From assembly GCA_050953365.1 (NCBI GenBank), contig JBMNMN010000009.1, positions 1 to 64,000 on the forward strand: 64,000 bases of DNA. The letters are read 5' to 3'. Each line of letters begins with the position of its first letter. Positions within the stretch are counted from its first letter, which is position 1. The notes under the pieces are model-generated. The model did not search any database. It was not told where the DNA came from and was given only the letters and a program-made list of their open reading frames with translations. A program made the position numbers and the translations under genes. Below, one piece after another: positions 49,731-58,217 of this stretch. This DNA is from UBA1426 sp050953365 (GTDB lineage Bacteria > Bacillota > Clostridia > Peptostreptococcales > Anaerovoracaceae).

Positions 49731-51334
49731 CAGACTGTAGACAAAGCGTCTCAGAAAACAAGAACTTCTGAGACGCTTTTCATTTTCAGAAATCGAATCA
49801 AATCCCCGAGGAGATTTAATAAAAAAGAAGTGTCAACAGGGTCTAATAGACCTTTCCTTCTTTTCATCTTGGCTAGTTTCTTAAGATTCATACATGCAAA
49901 GGTAAGCCCGACTTTCATCTCCATCAGGGCTTTGCCATTGTACCTGGTGTACCGCATTCCATGAAACTCCTTGGCCGTTCCAAAGATTCGTTCAATGCTC
50001 TCTTTGCGTTTCTCATACCATTCCTTCATCCCGACGGTATGTCGAATCTCTTCGCAGATTTCAAGGTACGGTTCCCAAATATGTCTCGTGACTGTTTTTT
50101 GGTGGTTTTTACTCTCTGTGCATTGGGATAGATAAGGACAGTTTGCACAAATGGCAGGATTGCTTTTGTATTCTCGGTATCCTTCCCGGTTCGTGGTGGA
50201 ATAACGAAGGACTTGATGGTTGGGGCACAGATAACAGTCGAAGTATTCATCATAGACGTATTCATATTTCTTGAAGAACCCTTTTTTCGTCATAGGCCTG
50301 CGATATGGATAAATCGGCTTGATTCCATTATCGAGTAGTGTCTTGGCAATGGCAGGTGTCTTGTAGCCTGCATCCAACACCATTAATGTCGGATCATACT
50401 TTTTCAGTCTTTCGTAGATTGCAGAAAAGGTTCTGCTATCATGCTCATTCCCGGGATGAATCGTGTATCCTAGCACCCAGCCATTCTGATCACAAGCTGT
50501 CTGGGTGACATAAGCAAAATCCTTCTTGTGCTCTCCTTTGTGAAACAAACCACTTTCAGGGTCTGAAGTGCTCTGCTGCACTTCCTTGGTTGGGGGATCC
50601 TCGTCATTATCCCGATCCTTAAATGGCTTTTTTCCATGCGCCTGCCTATCCTCATTAATTTCTCTAAGAAGTTTCGATTCATAATCCATTGCTTGAACCT
50701 TTACCATTGTCTTAATGGATTTTTTCTTATTGGCATTTGCCTTGATATGCGTCGCATCCACGAAAATCACAGAAGGATCGATCATGTCATGCAGAAAGCA
50801 TTCCTCCAGAATCTTCTCGAAGATTTGCTCAAACAAATCTGTTCCCTTAAAGCGACGGGTGTAGTTCTTTCCGAAGGTACTGAAGTGAGGTACGGAAGAT
50901 GTGAGGTCTAACCCTAAAAACCAACGGTAAGCAACATTTACTTCGATTTCCCGAATCGTCTGTCTCATGCTGGGTATGCCATAGAGATATTGAAGAAGGG
51001 GGATTTTGATCAGCATGACAGGATCCAGACTTGGCCTTCCCTGATCTTGGGAATACTTGTCCTGTACGAGTTCGTAGATAAAGGAAAAATCAATCGCCCT
51101 ATCAATGTCACGCAGGAGATGATTTTCAGGAACAAGACTGTCTGCTGAAACAAACTGGATCTGATTTCTTTGATTTCCGGCATTTTTTATCATCATTCGT
51201 CGTCACCTCGCTATGATTTAATTATATCATAAAAATGCCTTTAGATGTTCAAATTCCAATATCTTTGAGGATTGTTTACATAAGAAAAGCCGCAGAAGAA
51301 TCTGTTGTCTTTCTGCGACTTTGTCTACAGTCTG
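49731..51334 (-). mobile_element. IS1182-family insertion sequence, copy 3 (intact, 1604 bp)
   Basis: Same ends as copy 2: CAGACTGTAGACAAAG at 49731 and CTTTGTCTACAGTCTG ending 51334. It is in opposite orientation to copy 2 and has the same internal hairpins and transposase. It is flanked by 30-bp direct repeats, each a full terminator hairpin. It separates tRNA-Pro from the rplQ end of the ribosomal cluster. Confidence 0.95.
49751..51196 (-). CDS. IS1182-family transposase (copy 3)
   Basis: 481 residues, identical in sequence to the copy 2 transposase, with all three catalytic acids (in FVDATHIKAN, LDAGYKTPAI and SIERIFGTAK) and the cysteine-rich insertion. It is intact and presumably active. 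The gene has its own TATAAT and a GAGGTGACG ribosome site. It is transcribed towards tRNA-Pro, but the internal 3' hairpin and the duplicated terminator should stop read-through. Confidence 0.95.
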   Translation of the reverse strand: MMIKNAGNQRNQIQFVSADSLVPENHLLRDIDRAIDFSFIYELVQDKYSQDQGRPSLDPVMLIKIPLLQYLYGIPSMRQTIREIEVNVAYRWFLGLDLTSSVPHFSTFGKNYTRRFKGTDLFEQIFEKILEECFLHDMIDPSVIFVDATHIKANANKKKSIKTMVKVQAMDYESKLLREINEDRQAHGKKPFKDRDNDEDPPTKEVQQSTSDPESGLFHKGEHKKDFAYVTQTACDQNGWVLGYTIHPGNEHDSRTFSAIYERLKKYDPTLMVLDAGYKTPAIAKTLLDNGIKPIYPYRRPMTKKGFFKKYEYVYDEYFDCYLCPNHQVLRYSTTNREGYREYKSNPAICANCPYLSQCTESKNHQKTVTRHIWEPYLEICEEIRHTVGMKEWYEKRKESIERIFGTAKEFHGMRYTRYNGKALMEMKVGLTFACMNLKKLAKMKRRKGLLDPVDTSFLLNLLGDLIRFLKMKSVSEVLVF

Positions 51335-51373
51335 TAACCTGGATACCTTTTGGTATCCAGGTTTTTATTTTAG
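51335..51373 (+). terminator. Right target duplication of IS copy 3, full tRNA-Pro terminator
   Basis: The same 30 bases as at 49701-49730, here followed by the complete T run (GTTTTTATTTT). This is the original terminator end, now 1.6 kb away from the tRNA. Confidence 0.88.
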
Positions 51374-51379
51374 GCAAGA

Positions 51380-51400
51380 ACAGGATTTGAAACTGCGGCC
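51380..51400 (-). other. tRNA T-arm-like fragment
   Basis: On the minus strand GGCCGCAGTTTCAAATCCTG plus T matches 20 of 21 bases of the variable-loop and T-arm of the tRNA-Pro at 49622 (GGCCGCAGGTTCAAATCCTG plus T). No acceptor or anticodon half can be assembled around it. It may be a tRNA remnant. A strong 11-bp hairpin, TTCGGGGAAGA / TCTTCCCCGAA, lies next to it at 51408-51432. Confidence 0.45.
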
Positions 51401-51455
51401 GATGGGGTTCGGGGAAGAGCATCTTCCCCGAATAGAGATGCCATCATTTAAAACA

Positions 51456-51489
51456 AAAAAGCTGGGGTATGTTTACACCTCAGCTTTTT
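51456..51489 (-). terminator. Terminator of the alpha ribosomal operon
   Basis: Stem AAAAAGCTG.GGT / ACC.CAGCTTTTT with one mismatch, and T residues on the minus-strand side. It lies 14 bases after rplQ and closes the long ribosomal transcript. Confidence 0.8.
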
Positions 51490-51502
51490 CTCGTGTTTGT
51501 CA

Positions 51503-51844
51503 TTATACCAGTTCGAGAAATACCAGTTCGGCGCCGTCGCCCTGTCTGGGTCCCAGCTTGAGAATTCTGGTATAACCGCCGTTTCTATCGGCATATTTGG
51601 GAGCAATTTCATCGAAAAGCTTCTTGACCACATCCTCGTCGAAGATGACAGCCAAGGCTTGTCTTCTCGCATGCAGGTCACCGCGCTTTCCGAGGGTGAT
51701 CATCTTTTCCGCGATCTTCCTGGCTTCTTTGGCTCTGGTATCGGTAGTGGTAATTCTGCCCTCACGGAGCAGATCCGTAACCAGGTTGCGAAGCATTAGC
51801 TTCCTGTGAGCGGTCGGCCTGCCTAATTTTCTATAGCCCGGCAT
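51503..51844 (-). CDS. rplQ: 50S ribosomal protein L17
   Basis: 113 residues from the ATG at 51844 (MPGYRKLGRPTAHRKLMLRN), which has GGAGG upstream; the longer frame to 51874 is not supported. L17 sits near the peptide exit region of the large subunit. It is the last gene of the cluster, 68 bases after rpoA. Confidence 0.97.
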   Translation of the reverse strand: MPGYRKLGRPTAHRKLMLRNLVTDLLREGRITTTDTRAKEARKIAEKMITLGKRGDLHARRQALAVIFDEDVVKKLFDEIAPKYADRNGGYTRILKLGPRQGDGAELVFLELV

Positions 51845-51912
51845 ATGCTTAACCTCCTTATTTGCTGTTGTCACTGGGCTTCATACGAAAGCCCTTGTCT
51901 TTTCTATCGTTT

Positions 51913-52863
51913 CTACTCGTCGCTGGGTTTCAGACTGAGTCCCAGCTCTGCCAATTTACTCTTCACTTCATCGAGGGACTTCTTGCCCAAGTTGCGGACC
52001 TTCATCATGTCCTCTTCTGTGCGTTGCGTCAGTTCTTCCACCGTGTTGATCGACGCTCTCTTCAGGCAGTTGAAGGAACGAACCGAAAGCTCTAACTCTT
52101 CGATGGTCATTTCCAGAGCTTTTTCTTTCTGATCCTCTTCCTTTTCCACCAAAATTTCCATGGAATCCATGCTGTCTGTCAGATCGATAAACAGTTTCAG
52201 GTGTTCCTGCATGATCTTTGCGCCGATAGCAACGCCTTCTTGGGGCGTTATGCTGCCGTCTGTCCAAACCTCTAAAATCAGTTTGTCGAAGTCGGTGATC
52301 TGTCCGACTCTGGTATTCTCCACCTGGAAATTAACCTTTGTCACAGGCGTAAAAATGGAATCCACCGGAATCATGGCAATGGGCATGTTCTCAAATTTGT
52401 TCTGTTCTGCCGATACATAGCCTCTGCCCTTGGAGATATTGATCTCCATCATCAGGGAAGCATTTTCCTCAAGGGTGGCAATGTGCAAGTCCTTGTTGAA
52501 TATCTCCAAGCCGCTGTCTGCAATAATATCGCCTCCAACGACTTCTTTCGGCCCTACAGCGTTGATGATCACTCTCTTGGAACTCTCGTTGTCCGTAATC
52601 CGCACTGCCAGCTTCTTTAAGTTCAATATGATCTCCGTCACATCCTCTTTCACACCGGGAATGGTGGAAAACTCGTGAAGGATTCCATCTATTTTAACGG
52701 AAGTCACTGCAGCGCCGGGAAGAGAACTCAGAAGAATTCTTCTCAGGCTGTTTCCTAAAGTGGTCCCGTATCCCCTCTCCAAAGGTTCTACTATAAATTT
52801 GCCGTAGTTACTTTGCCCTTCGGGAATCAGGCATTCGATTGTCGGCTTTTCAATTTCTATCAT
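51913..52863 (-). CDS. rpoA: RNA polymerase alpha subunit
   Basis: 316 residues. The N-terminal domain (IVEPLERGYGTTLGNSLRRILLSSLPG) dimerises and nucleates polymerase assembly; the C-terminal domain (ELSVRSFNCLKRASINTVEEL...VRNLGKKSLDEVKSKLAELGL) binds UP elements and activators. It lies in the alpha operon between rpsD and rplQ, as in other Firmicutes. Confidence 0.98.
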   Translation of the reverse strand: MIEIEKPTIECLIPEGQSNYGKFIVEPLERGYGTTLGNSLRRILLSSLPGAAVTSVKIDGILHEFSTIPGVKEDVTEIILNLKKLAVRITDNESSKRVIINAVGPKEVVGGDIIADSGLEIFNKDLHIATLEENASLMMEINISKGRGYVSAEQNKFENMPIAMIPVDSIFTPVTKVNFQVENTRVGQITDFDKLILEVWTDGSITPQEGVAIGAKIMQEHLKLFIDLTDSMDSMEILVEKEEDQKEKALEMTIEELELSVRSFNCLKRASINTVEELTQRTEEDMMKVRNLGKKSLDEVKSKLAELGLSLKPSDE

Positions 52864-52933
52864 TGTAAAACCCTCCTTTTCTCAGATCTGCCACTTCGGA
52901 GCCTTGGAAAAGTTCCGGAATGACACCTTCCAA

Positions 52934-53557
52934 TTACTTAGAGTAGAGCTCAACGATGAGATGCTCAGCAACAGGAGTATCGATTTCTTCTCTAAGGGGC
53001 ATTGCTAACACCTTGCCTTCAAGCTTATCCGTATCGACACTGATCCAAGACGGAGTGCTGATAGACATATCTCTGATTTCCTTAAACTTCGGAGAAGATG
53101 CGCTCTTCTCTCTCACCTTAATCACATCGCCGGCGGATACCTGGTAGGACGGAATATTGATCTTCTTTCCGTTTACCGTGAAGTGATTGTGCGTCACAAG
53201 CTGTCTCGCTTCCTTTCTGGATGAAGCAAAGCCCATGCGGAAGACCACATTGTCCAATCTGGTCTCCAGCATTATGAGCAGGTTTTCACCCGTGAGTCCG
53301 GCCTTCTTAGATGCTTTATCAAAGTAATTACGGAACTGCGCTTCCATCAGCCCATAAAATCTCTTGGCCTTCTGCTTCTCCCGAAGCTGGAGTCCATACT
53401 CCGTGATTTTTACCCTTCTGCTCTGTCCGTGCTGTCCCGGTGCATAGCTCCGTCTATCAACGGCACATTTGGTGCTGTAACACCTTTCTCCCTTAAGGAA
53501 CAGCTTCTGTCCTTCCCTTCTGCACAATCTGCAAGAAGGTCCTGTATATCTAGCCAT
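52934..53557 (-). CDS. rpsD: 30S ribosomal protein S4
   Basis: 207 residues with the S4 RNA-binding domain (RLDNVVFRMGFASSRKEARQLVTHNHFTVNG). The N-terminus keeps the zinc-type cysteines (CRLCRREGQK, CYSTKCAVDRR). S4 starts small-subunit assembly and often controls its own operon. It lies between rpsK and rpoA, not detached as in Bacillus. Confidence 0.98.
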   Translation of the reverse strand: MARYTGPSCRLCRREGQKLFLKGERCYSTKCAVDRRSYAPGQHGQSRRVKITEYGLQLREKQKAKRFYGLMEAQFRNYFDKASKKAGLTGENLLIMLETRLDNVVFRMGFASSRKEARQLVTHNHFTVNGKKINIPSYQVSAGDVIKVREKSASSPKFKEIRDMSISTPSWISVDTDKLEGKVLAMPLREEIDTPVAEHLIVELYSK

Positions 53558-53578
53558 TCTAATGACACCTCCCTTTCA

Positions 53579-53977
53579 TTAAACTCTTCTTTTCTTCGGC
53601 GGTCTGCATCCGTTGTGCGGGATCGGTGTGATGTCCTTGATCATATTGATCTCAAGCCCTGCGGCTTGCAGCGCTCTGATGGCCGCTTCACGACCGGATC
53701 CCGGTCCCTTAACGTATACTTCCACCGTTTTCAGTCCATGCTCCATGGCAGCTTTTGCTGCTTCCTCCGCTGCCATCTGGGCGGCATAAGGAGTGGATTT
53801 TCTGGATCCTTTAAAACCAAGGGATCCTGCACTGGACCATGAAAGGGTATTGCCACTGAGATCTGTAAGCGTCACCAAAGTATTGTTGAAGGTTGACTGG
53901 ATATGAGCCTGGCCGCGTTCGACGTTTTTGCGCTCTCTTCTTTTGGTACGAGTTGTCTTTCTTACTTGCTTTGCCAT
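53579..53977 (-). CDS. rpsK: 30S ribosomal protein S11
   Basis: 132 residues; GQAHIQSTFNNTLVTLTDLSGN, WSSAGSLGFKGSRKSTPYAAQ and PIPHNGCRPPKKRRV are S11 hallmarks. It forms the platform of the 30S subunit. It lies 14 bases after rpsM. Confidence 0.98.
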   Translation of the reverse strand: MAKQVRKTTRTKRRERKNVERGQAHIQSTFNNTLVTLTDLSGNTLSWSSAGSLGFKGSRKSTPYAAQMAAEEAAKAAMEHGLKTVEVYVKGPGSGREAAIRALQAAGLEINMIKDITPIPHNGCRPPKKRRV

Positions 53978-53991
53978 CGTCTCAACCTCCC

Positions 53992-54363
53992 TTACTTCTT
54001 CTTACTTCTGCCCACAGTTTTCTTCGGGCCTTTTCTAGTTCTTGCGTTGGTCTTAGTGTTCTGTCCTCTGACAGGAAGACCTCTTCTATGCCTGATTCCC
54101 CTGTAGCAACCGATTTCCATCAGCCGCTTGATGTTCAGTGATACTTCTCTTCTGAGATCACCTTCAACATGATATTCGGAATCGATAATCTTTCTTATCG
54201 CACCTACTTCTTCTTCAGAGAGATCCTTTACTCTGACGTCGGGACTTATCCCTGCCTTTTTCAAGATCTCAAGGGATGTAGTCCTGCCAATGCCGTATAT
54301 ATAGGTGAGTCCGATTTCTACTCTTTTGTCTCTCGGTAAGTCGACACCGGCTATACGAGCCAT
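53992..54363 (-). CDS. rpsM: 30S ribosomal protein S13
   Basis: 123 residues from the ATG at 54363 (MARIAGVDLPRDKRVEIGLT), with AGGAGG upstream. The basic C-terminus ends TKTNARTRKGPKKTVGRSKKK. S13 is in the 30S head and contacts tRNA and L5. A 212-base gap with palindromes separates it from rpmJ. Confidence 0.98.
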   Translation of the reverse strand: MARIAGVDLPRDKRVEIGLTYIYGIGRTTSLEILKKAGISPDVRVKDLSEEEVGAIRKIIDSEYHVEGDLRREVSLNIKRLMEIGCYRGIRHRRGLPVRGQNTKTNARTRKGPKKTVGRSKKK

Positions 54364-54387
54364 ATACTTTCCTCCTTCTTGTTTGCT

Positions 54388-54507
54388 CAGCACCCGTTGA
54401 CAAATACAAACAGCATTGCACTTGTCAACGGATGCTGGAAAATACTCTATCCTAAAATAATATAATATATGAATGCCCTGTCGGTCGTTTCGCTACCTCA
54501 CGGCAGG
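54388..54507 (-). promoter_or_regulatory. Structured leader between rpmJ and rpsM
   Basis: Two inverted repeats precede rpsM: CAGCA.CCGTTGACAA / TTGTCAACGG.TGCTG (54388-54403 and 54422-54437, 10 bp perfect core) and CCTGTCGG / CGGCAGG (54477-54484 and 54501-54507, one G-U pair). The first contains TTGACA but no good -10. The position is where S4 control of the alpha operon acts in E. coli, so an autoregulatory leader is possible (inference). Confidence 0.45.
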
Positions 54508-54575
54508 AAAACTCAGCCGCTCCCAACAGAAACATTGCTGACTAAAATCAATAGTAAGCATTATGCCGCTGTTTA

Positions 54576-54689
54576 TTAGCCTTGGGTCTGCTTGTGCTTT
54601 GGATTCTGGCAGATCACCATGACTTTTCCGTTTCTCTTGATAACCTTGCATTTTTCACAAATTGGTTTTACAGAAGCTCTTACTTTCAT
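54576..54689 (-). CDS. rpmJ: 50S ribosomal protein L36
   Basis: 37 residues, MKVRASVKPICEKCKVIKRN then GKVMVICQNPKHKQTQG. The CxxC...C...H zinc ligands are kept, so this is the zinc-binding form. It lies between infA and rpsM as usual; it is too short for normal ORF cut-offs. Confidence 0.97.
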   Translation of the reverse strand: MKVRASVKPICEKCKVIKRNGKVMVICQNPKHKQTQG

Positions 54690-54760
54690 TCTTTCTTTCC
54701 CTCCTAACTCGCGCTGCCGGCTTATAATCTCGCACACAACGCTTTATGGGTTCGTTATCG

Positions 54761-54979
54761 CTATTTATCTCTCCAGGTAATTCTTCCCCTGGTGAGGTCA
54801 TAGGGAGACAATTCTACCTTGACCCTATCTCCGGGCAAGATCCTGATAAAGTTCATTCGAATCTTTCCTGAAATATGTGCAAGCACTTCATGGCCGTTTT
54901 CCAACTGAACTACGAACATGGCATTTGGCTGTGCTTCCGTCACGGTACCGAAAACTTCAATTACATCTTTTTTCGCCAT
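54761..54979 (-). CDS. infA: Translation initiation factor IF-1
   Basis: 72 residues from the ATG at 54979 (MAKKDVIEVFGTVTEAQPNA). The S1/OB-fold signature is FVVQLENGHEVLAHISGKIRMNFIRILPGD. IF-1 binds the 30S A site in initiation. It follows map by 15 bases. Confidence 0.98.
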   Translation of the reverse strand: MAKKDVIEVFGTVTEAQPNAMFVVQLENGHEVLAHISGKIRMNFIRILPGDRVKVELSPYDLTRGRITWRDK

Positions 54980-54994
54980 AAACACACCCCTTTA

Positions 54995-55762
54995 CTAGAA
55001 TCCTTCCATACTGCTCAGTGTTGTCAATATCAAAGGTTCTTCTTCTGTGATGACAACGGTATTCTCATAATGGGCGGAGCGCTTGCCGTCCTCCGTTTTA
55101 ACTGTCCATCCGTCGGGCAGCACTTTTACCTGCCAGCCCCCCTCGTTGACCATGGGCTCGATGGCAAAAACCATTCCCGGTGTCAACCTGGGACCCCTGT
55201 CCGGAATTCCGTAGTTTGGAACCTGTGGATCCTCGTGCATGGCTTTACCTATGCCGTGTCCTACGTAATCTCGCACTACGGAAAAGCCGTTGCCTTCAAC
55301 GTGCTGCTGGATGGCATGGGATATGTCGGAAAGCCGGTATCCCTGTTTGCAAAACTTGAGCCCTTCATAAAAGCTTCCCCTGGTAACGTCGATCAGCCGC
55401 TCTGCCGCCTCATCAATCTTTCCTACCGGATAAGTTCTGGCCGCATCACTGTAATATCCTTTGTATATTGTTCCTGCATCCACGCTCACAATATCGCCTT
55501 CGCGAAGCTTGCGCTTCCTGGAAGGGATTCCGTGCACTACCTCGTCGTTTACGGAAATACAGGCGCTCGCAGGGTATCCGTTATAACCTTTAAAAGCCGG
55601 AATCATGCCGTTTTTCAAAATGCTCTGCTCTATGAAATCATCCAGTTCTTGAGTGGTTATTCCCGGTTGAATGATCCGGGAAAGGTCATGAAGAATCTGA
55701 GCGATTACGGTCCCTGCCTTCTTCATTATTTGAATCTCGCCCTCTGACTTGATTATGATCAT
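54995..55762 (-). CDS. map: Methionine aminopeptidase type I
   Basis: About 255 residues from the ATG at 55762 (MIIIKSEGEIQIMKKAG). Metal ligands appear in order: VSVDAGTIYKGYYSDAARTY (two Asp), YVGHGIGKAMHEDPQVPNYG (His), FAIEPMVN (Glu) and the late Glu near VVITEEEPLILT. It removes the initiator methionine from new proteins. The start is right after the adk stop. Confidence 0.96.
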   Translation of the reverse strand: MIIIKSEGEIQIMKKAGTVIAQILHDLSRIIQPGITTQELDDFIEQSILKNGMIPAFKGYNGYPASACISVNDEVVHGIPSRKRKLREGDIVSVDAGTIYKGYYSDAARTYPVGKIDEAAERLIDVTRGSFYEGLKFCKQGYRLSDISHAIQQHVEGNGFSVVRDYVGHGIGKAMHEDPQVPNYGIPDRGPRLTPGMVFAIEPMVNEGGWQVKVLPDGWTVKTEDGKRSAHYENTVVITEEEPLILTTLSSMEGF

Positions 55763-55763
55763 T

Positions 55764-56411
55764 TTATACACCCAACGCGGAAAGCGTCGCTTTCAAAGTG
55801 TCTTCCGGCGTGCCTGATCCATCGACGGGAAGAAGCTTGCCTGCATTGCGATAATATTCAATCAAGGGCGCTGTCTGAGACTGGTACACTTCAAATCGAT
55901 GTCGTACCGTCTCTTCCGTATCATCGGCTCTCTGATAGGTCTCTCCGCCGCAGACATCACAGATTCCTTCCCGCTTCGTCGGCATGGTAATCACATGATA
56001 AATCTTACCGCAGGATTTACAGACCCTCCTGCCGATCATTCGCTGCATTAACAGCTCTTCATCCGCTACCAGATCGATGACTTTATCGATAGGCCGTCCT
56101 TGGGATTCCAGGAACCGATCCAATTCTTCCGCCTGGTGGACTGTGCGGGGGAAACCATCCAATAAGAAGTCCTCGGCAGTGTCCTCCTCCTTTAAACGTG
56201 CCGTCACTATATCGATGACGATCTCGTCGGGAACCAGTTCTCCTCTGTCCATGAATTCCTTGGCCCGCATTCCCAAAGGTGTTCCTTCTTTGATATTTCT
56301 GCGAAAGATGGACCCTGTGGAAATATGCGGTGCGTTGAATTTAACGGATAAGGCGCTTGCCAGCGTTCCTTTTCCGGCTCCCGGAGGACCTAACAAAATC
56401 AGCCTATACAA
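55764..56411 (-). CDS. adk: Adenylate kinase
   Basis: 215 residues. P-loop LGPPGAGKGTLASAL; DGFPRTVHQAEELD; the LID has a zinc site (CKSCGKIYH and CDVCGG), as in Gram-positive long-form kinases. It balances ATP, ADP and AMP. It lies between secY and map. Confidence 0.97.
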   Translation of the reverse strand: MYRLILLGPPGAGKGTLASALSVKFNAPHISTGSIFRRNIKEGTPLGMRAKEFMDRGELVPDEIVIDIVTARLKEEDTAEDFLLDGFPRTVHQAEELDRFLESQGRPIDKVIDLVADEELLMQRMIGRRVCKSCGKIYHVITMPTKREGICDVCGGETYQRADDTEETVRHRFEVYQSQTAPLIEYYRNAGKLLPVDGSGTPEDTLKATLSALGV

Positions 56412-56479
56412 TTGTCTCCCTTCTTTCTATTGCTGTTCCGCTCATCATAACTACTGTTTCTTCTATATCTGGGAAGCGC

Positions 56480-57760
56480 TTATTTCAGGAAGCCCTGATA
56501 ATTGCGCATCACCATCTGCGTTTCCAACTGCTTCATAGTATCCAGAGCCACACCCACTGCGATGAGCAGCGAGGTTCCTCCGAACCCGATCTGCAGTGCG
56601 GTAAACTCCTGAATCAGTGTGGGTAATGTGGCTACAGCAGCGAGGAAAACAGCACCTGCAAAGGTGATTCTCGTCATTACCTTGTTTAAATATTCAACCG
56701 TGGATCTCCCGGGCCTGATACCTGGTATAAATCCGCCGTTGGCTTTCATACTGTTCGCTACTTCTATGGGATTAAAAGTAATCGAAGTATAGAAGTAGGT
56801 AAAGAACATGATCAGGATTATATTAAATACCGCATAGACCCATACGCCGGGGTTCCCCGCAGGAGACAGCCACTTGGCTACAAACTGGCTGAACCCTGTA
56901 CCCGGGAAGAAATAAGTCAGTGTCAACGGGAATTGCAGCATCGAAAGTGAAAAGATTACAGGAATAACACCTGCTTGGTTCACTTTCATGGGAATATGCG
57001 TGCTCTGCCCGCCGTACATCTTTCTGCCCACCACGCGCTTTGCGTATTGCACCGGAATCTTTCTCTGGCCTTGCTGTACCATGACGATTCCTACCACAAC
57101 TGCCAACGCAAAGATCAGGAACAGTATGATGGAAAGCAATGAAATCTGTCCCGCTCTGTATGACAGCCAAGTGGTATGCACCGCGCTGGGAGCTCTGGCG
57201 ATGATGCCGCTGAAGATGATCAAAGAGATACCGTTTCCAATGCCGTTCTCGTTGATCTGCTCGCCCAGCCACATGAGAAAGGCCGTACCCGCAGATAAAA
57301 CCAACACAATTACTGTAACGTTGAAAAAGCTCTTATCGGGCACCGCTTCTCTGAAAAGACCTACGGTCATACCGATAGCCTGGACAAAAGCCAGAGCCAC
57401 GGTCAAATAACGGGTATACTGGGCGATTTTCTTTCTTCCTTCCGTCCCCTCCTTGGCCAAAGCCTCCAGCTTAGGGATGGCAATGGTCAGGAGTTGAAGG
57501 ATAATGGATGCTGTGATATATGGGGTAATGCTCAGGGCAAAGATCGTGAAGTTGCTGAAAGCGCCTCCGGAAAACAGGTCAAACAGACTCAACAGCCCCA
57601 GGTCCCCCGAGAACACATCCTTAAGTATGGCTCGATCGATTCCGGGAACGGGAATGTTGGAGCCCAGCCGGAACACGAGCAACATCAGAAGAGTAAAGAT
57701 GATCTTTTTTCTGAGGTCCGCGATCTTCCAAGCACGGGCAACTGTCCGAAGCATCTCCAT
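56480..57760 (-). CDS. secY: Protein translocase subunit SecY
   Basis: 426 residues with ten membrane helices. PVPGIDRAILKDV, GGAFSNFTIFALSITPYITASIILQLL (plug and helix 2), MYGGQSTHIPMKVNQAGVIPVIF and GFIPGIRPGRSTVEYL are SecY signatures. It forms the Sec channel with SecE and SecG. It starts one base after the rplO stop. Confidence 0.97.
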   Translation of the reverse strand: MEMLRTVARAWKIADLRKKIIFTLLMLLVFRLGSNIPVPGIDRAILKDVFSGDLGLLSLFDLFSGGAFSNFTIFALSITPYITASIILQLLTIAIPKLEALAKEGTEGRKKIAQYTRYLTVALAFVQAIGMTVGLFREAVPDKSFFNVTVIVLVLSAGTAFLMWLGEQINENGIGNGISLIIFSGIIARAPSAVHTTWLSYRAGQISLLSIILFLIFALAVVVGIVMVQQGQRKIPVQYAKRVVGRKMYGGQSTHIPMKVNQAGVIPVIFSLSMLQFPLTLTYFFPGTGFSQFVAKWLSPAGNPGVWVYAVFNIILIMFFTYFYTSITFNPIEVANSMKANGGFIPGIRPGRSTVEYLNKVMTRITFAGAVFLAAVATLPTLIQEFTALQIGFGGTSLLIAVGVALDTMKQLETQMVMRNYQGFLK

Positions 57761-57761
57761 A

Positions 57762-58202
57762 TTAAATCACCTGGGCCTTTCCTCCGGCAGACTCAATCTT
57801 TTCGATGGCAGATTTACTGAATTTATGAGCCTTTACGGTAATTTTTTTCTCCAAAGTGCCTTCGCCGAGGACTTTAACGCCGTCGACGATCTTCTTTGCT
57901 AAGCCCGCTTCAACGAGAAGCTCAGGGGTGACCTCTGTGCCGTCCTCAAATGCATTCAGCGCATCAACATTAACAATCTCCCATTGTTTTTTCCAAATGT
58001 TTGTGAATCCTCTCTTGGGGATCCTTCTATATAAAGGCATCTGACCGCCTTCAAAACCGAGACGTACGCCGCCTCCGCTTCTGGAATTCTGGCCGTTCAT
58101 GCCTCTACCAGCTGTTTTACCCTGTCCGGAGCCTGTGCCTCTTCCCTTTCTTTTGGGATTTTTGGCAGCGCCTTCAGGGGCTCTCAGTTCATGTAGTTTC
58201 AT
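57762..58202 (-). CDS. rplO: 50S ribosomal protein L15
   Basis: 146 residues from the ATG at 58202 (MKLHELRAPEGAAKNPKRKG). The glycine-rich basic N-terminal arm (GRGTGSGQGKTAGRGMNGQN) enters the 50S core. Spacing to rpmD is 15 bases. Confidence 0.97.
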   Translation of the reverse strand: MKLHELRAPEGAAKNPKRKGRGTGSGQGKTAGRGMNGQNSRSGGGVRLGFEGGQMPLYRRIPKRGFTNIWKKQWEIVNVDALNAFEDGTEVTPELLVEAGLAKKIVDGVKVLGEGTLEKKITVKAHKFSKSAIEKIESAGGKAQVI

Positions 58203-58217
58203 GCCTGTCACCTCCTC

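Noticed and set aside
49716..49964. A small plus-strand frame at the IS copy 3 end (also seen antisense in copy 2)
   Set aside because: It runs antisense through the transposase 3' end and repeats only because the IS repeats.
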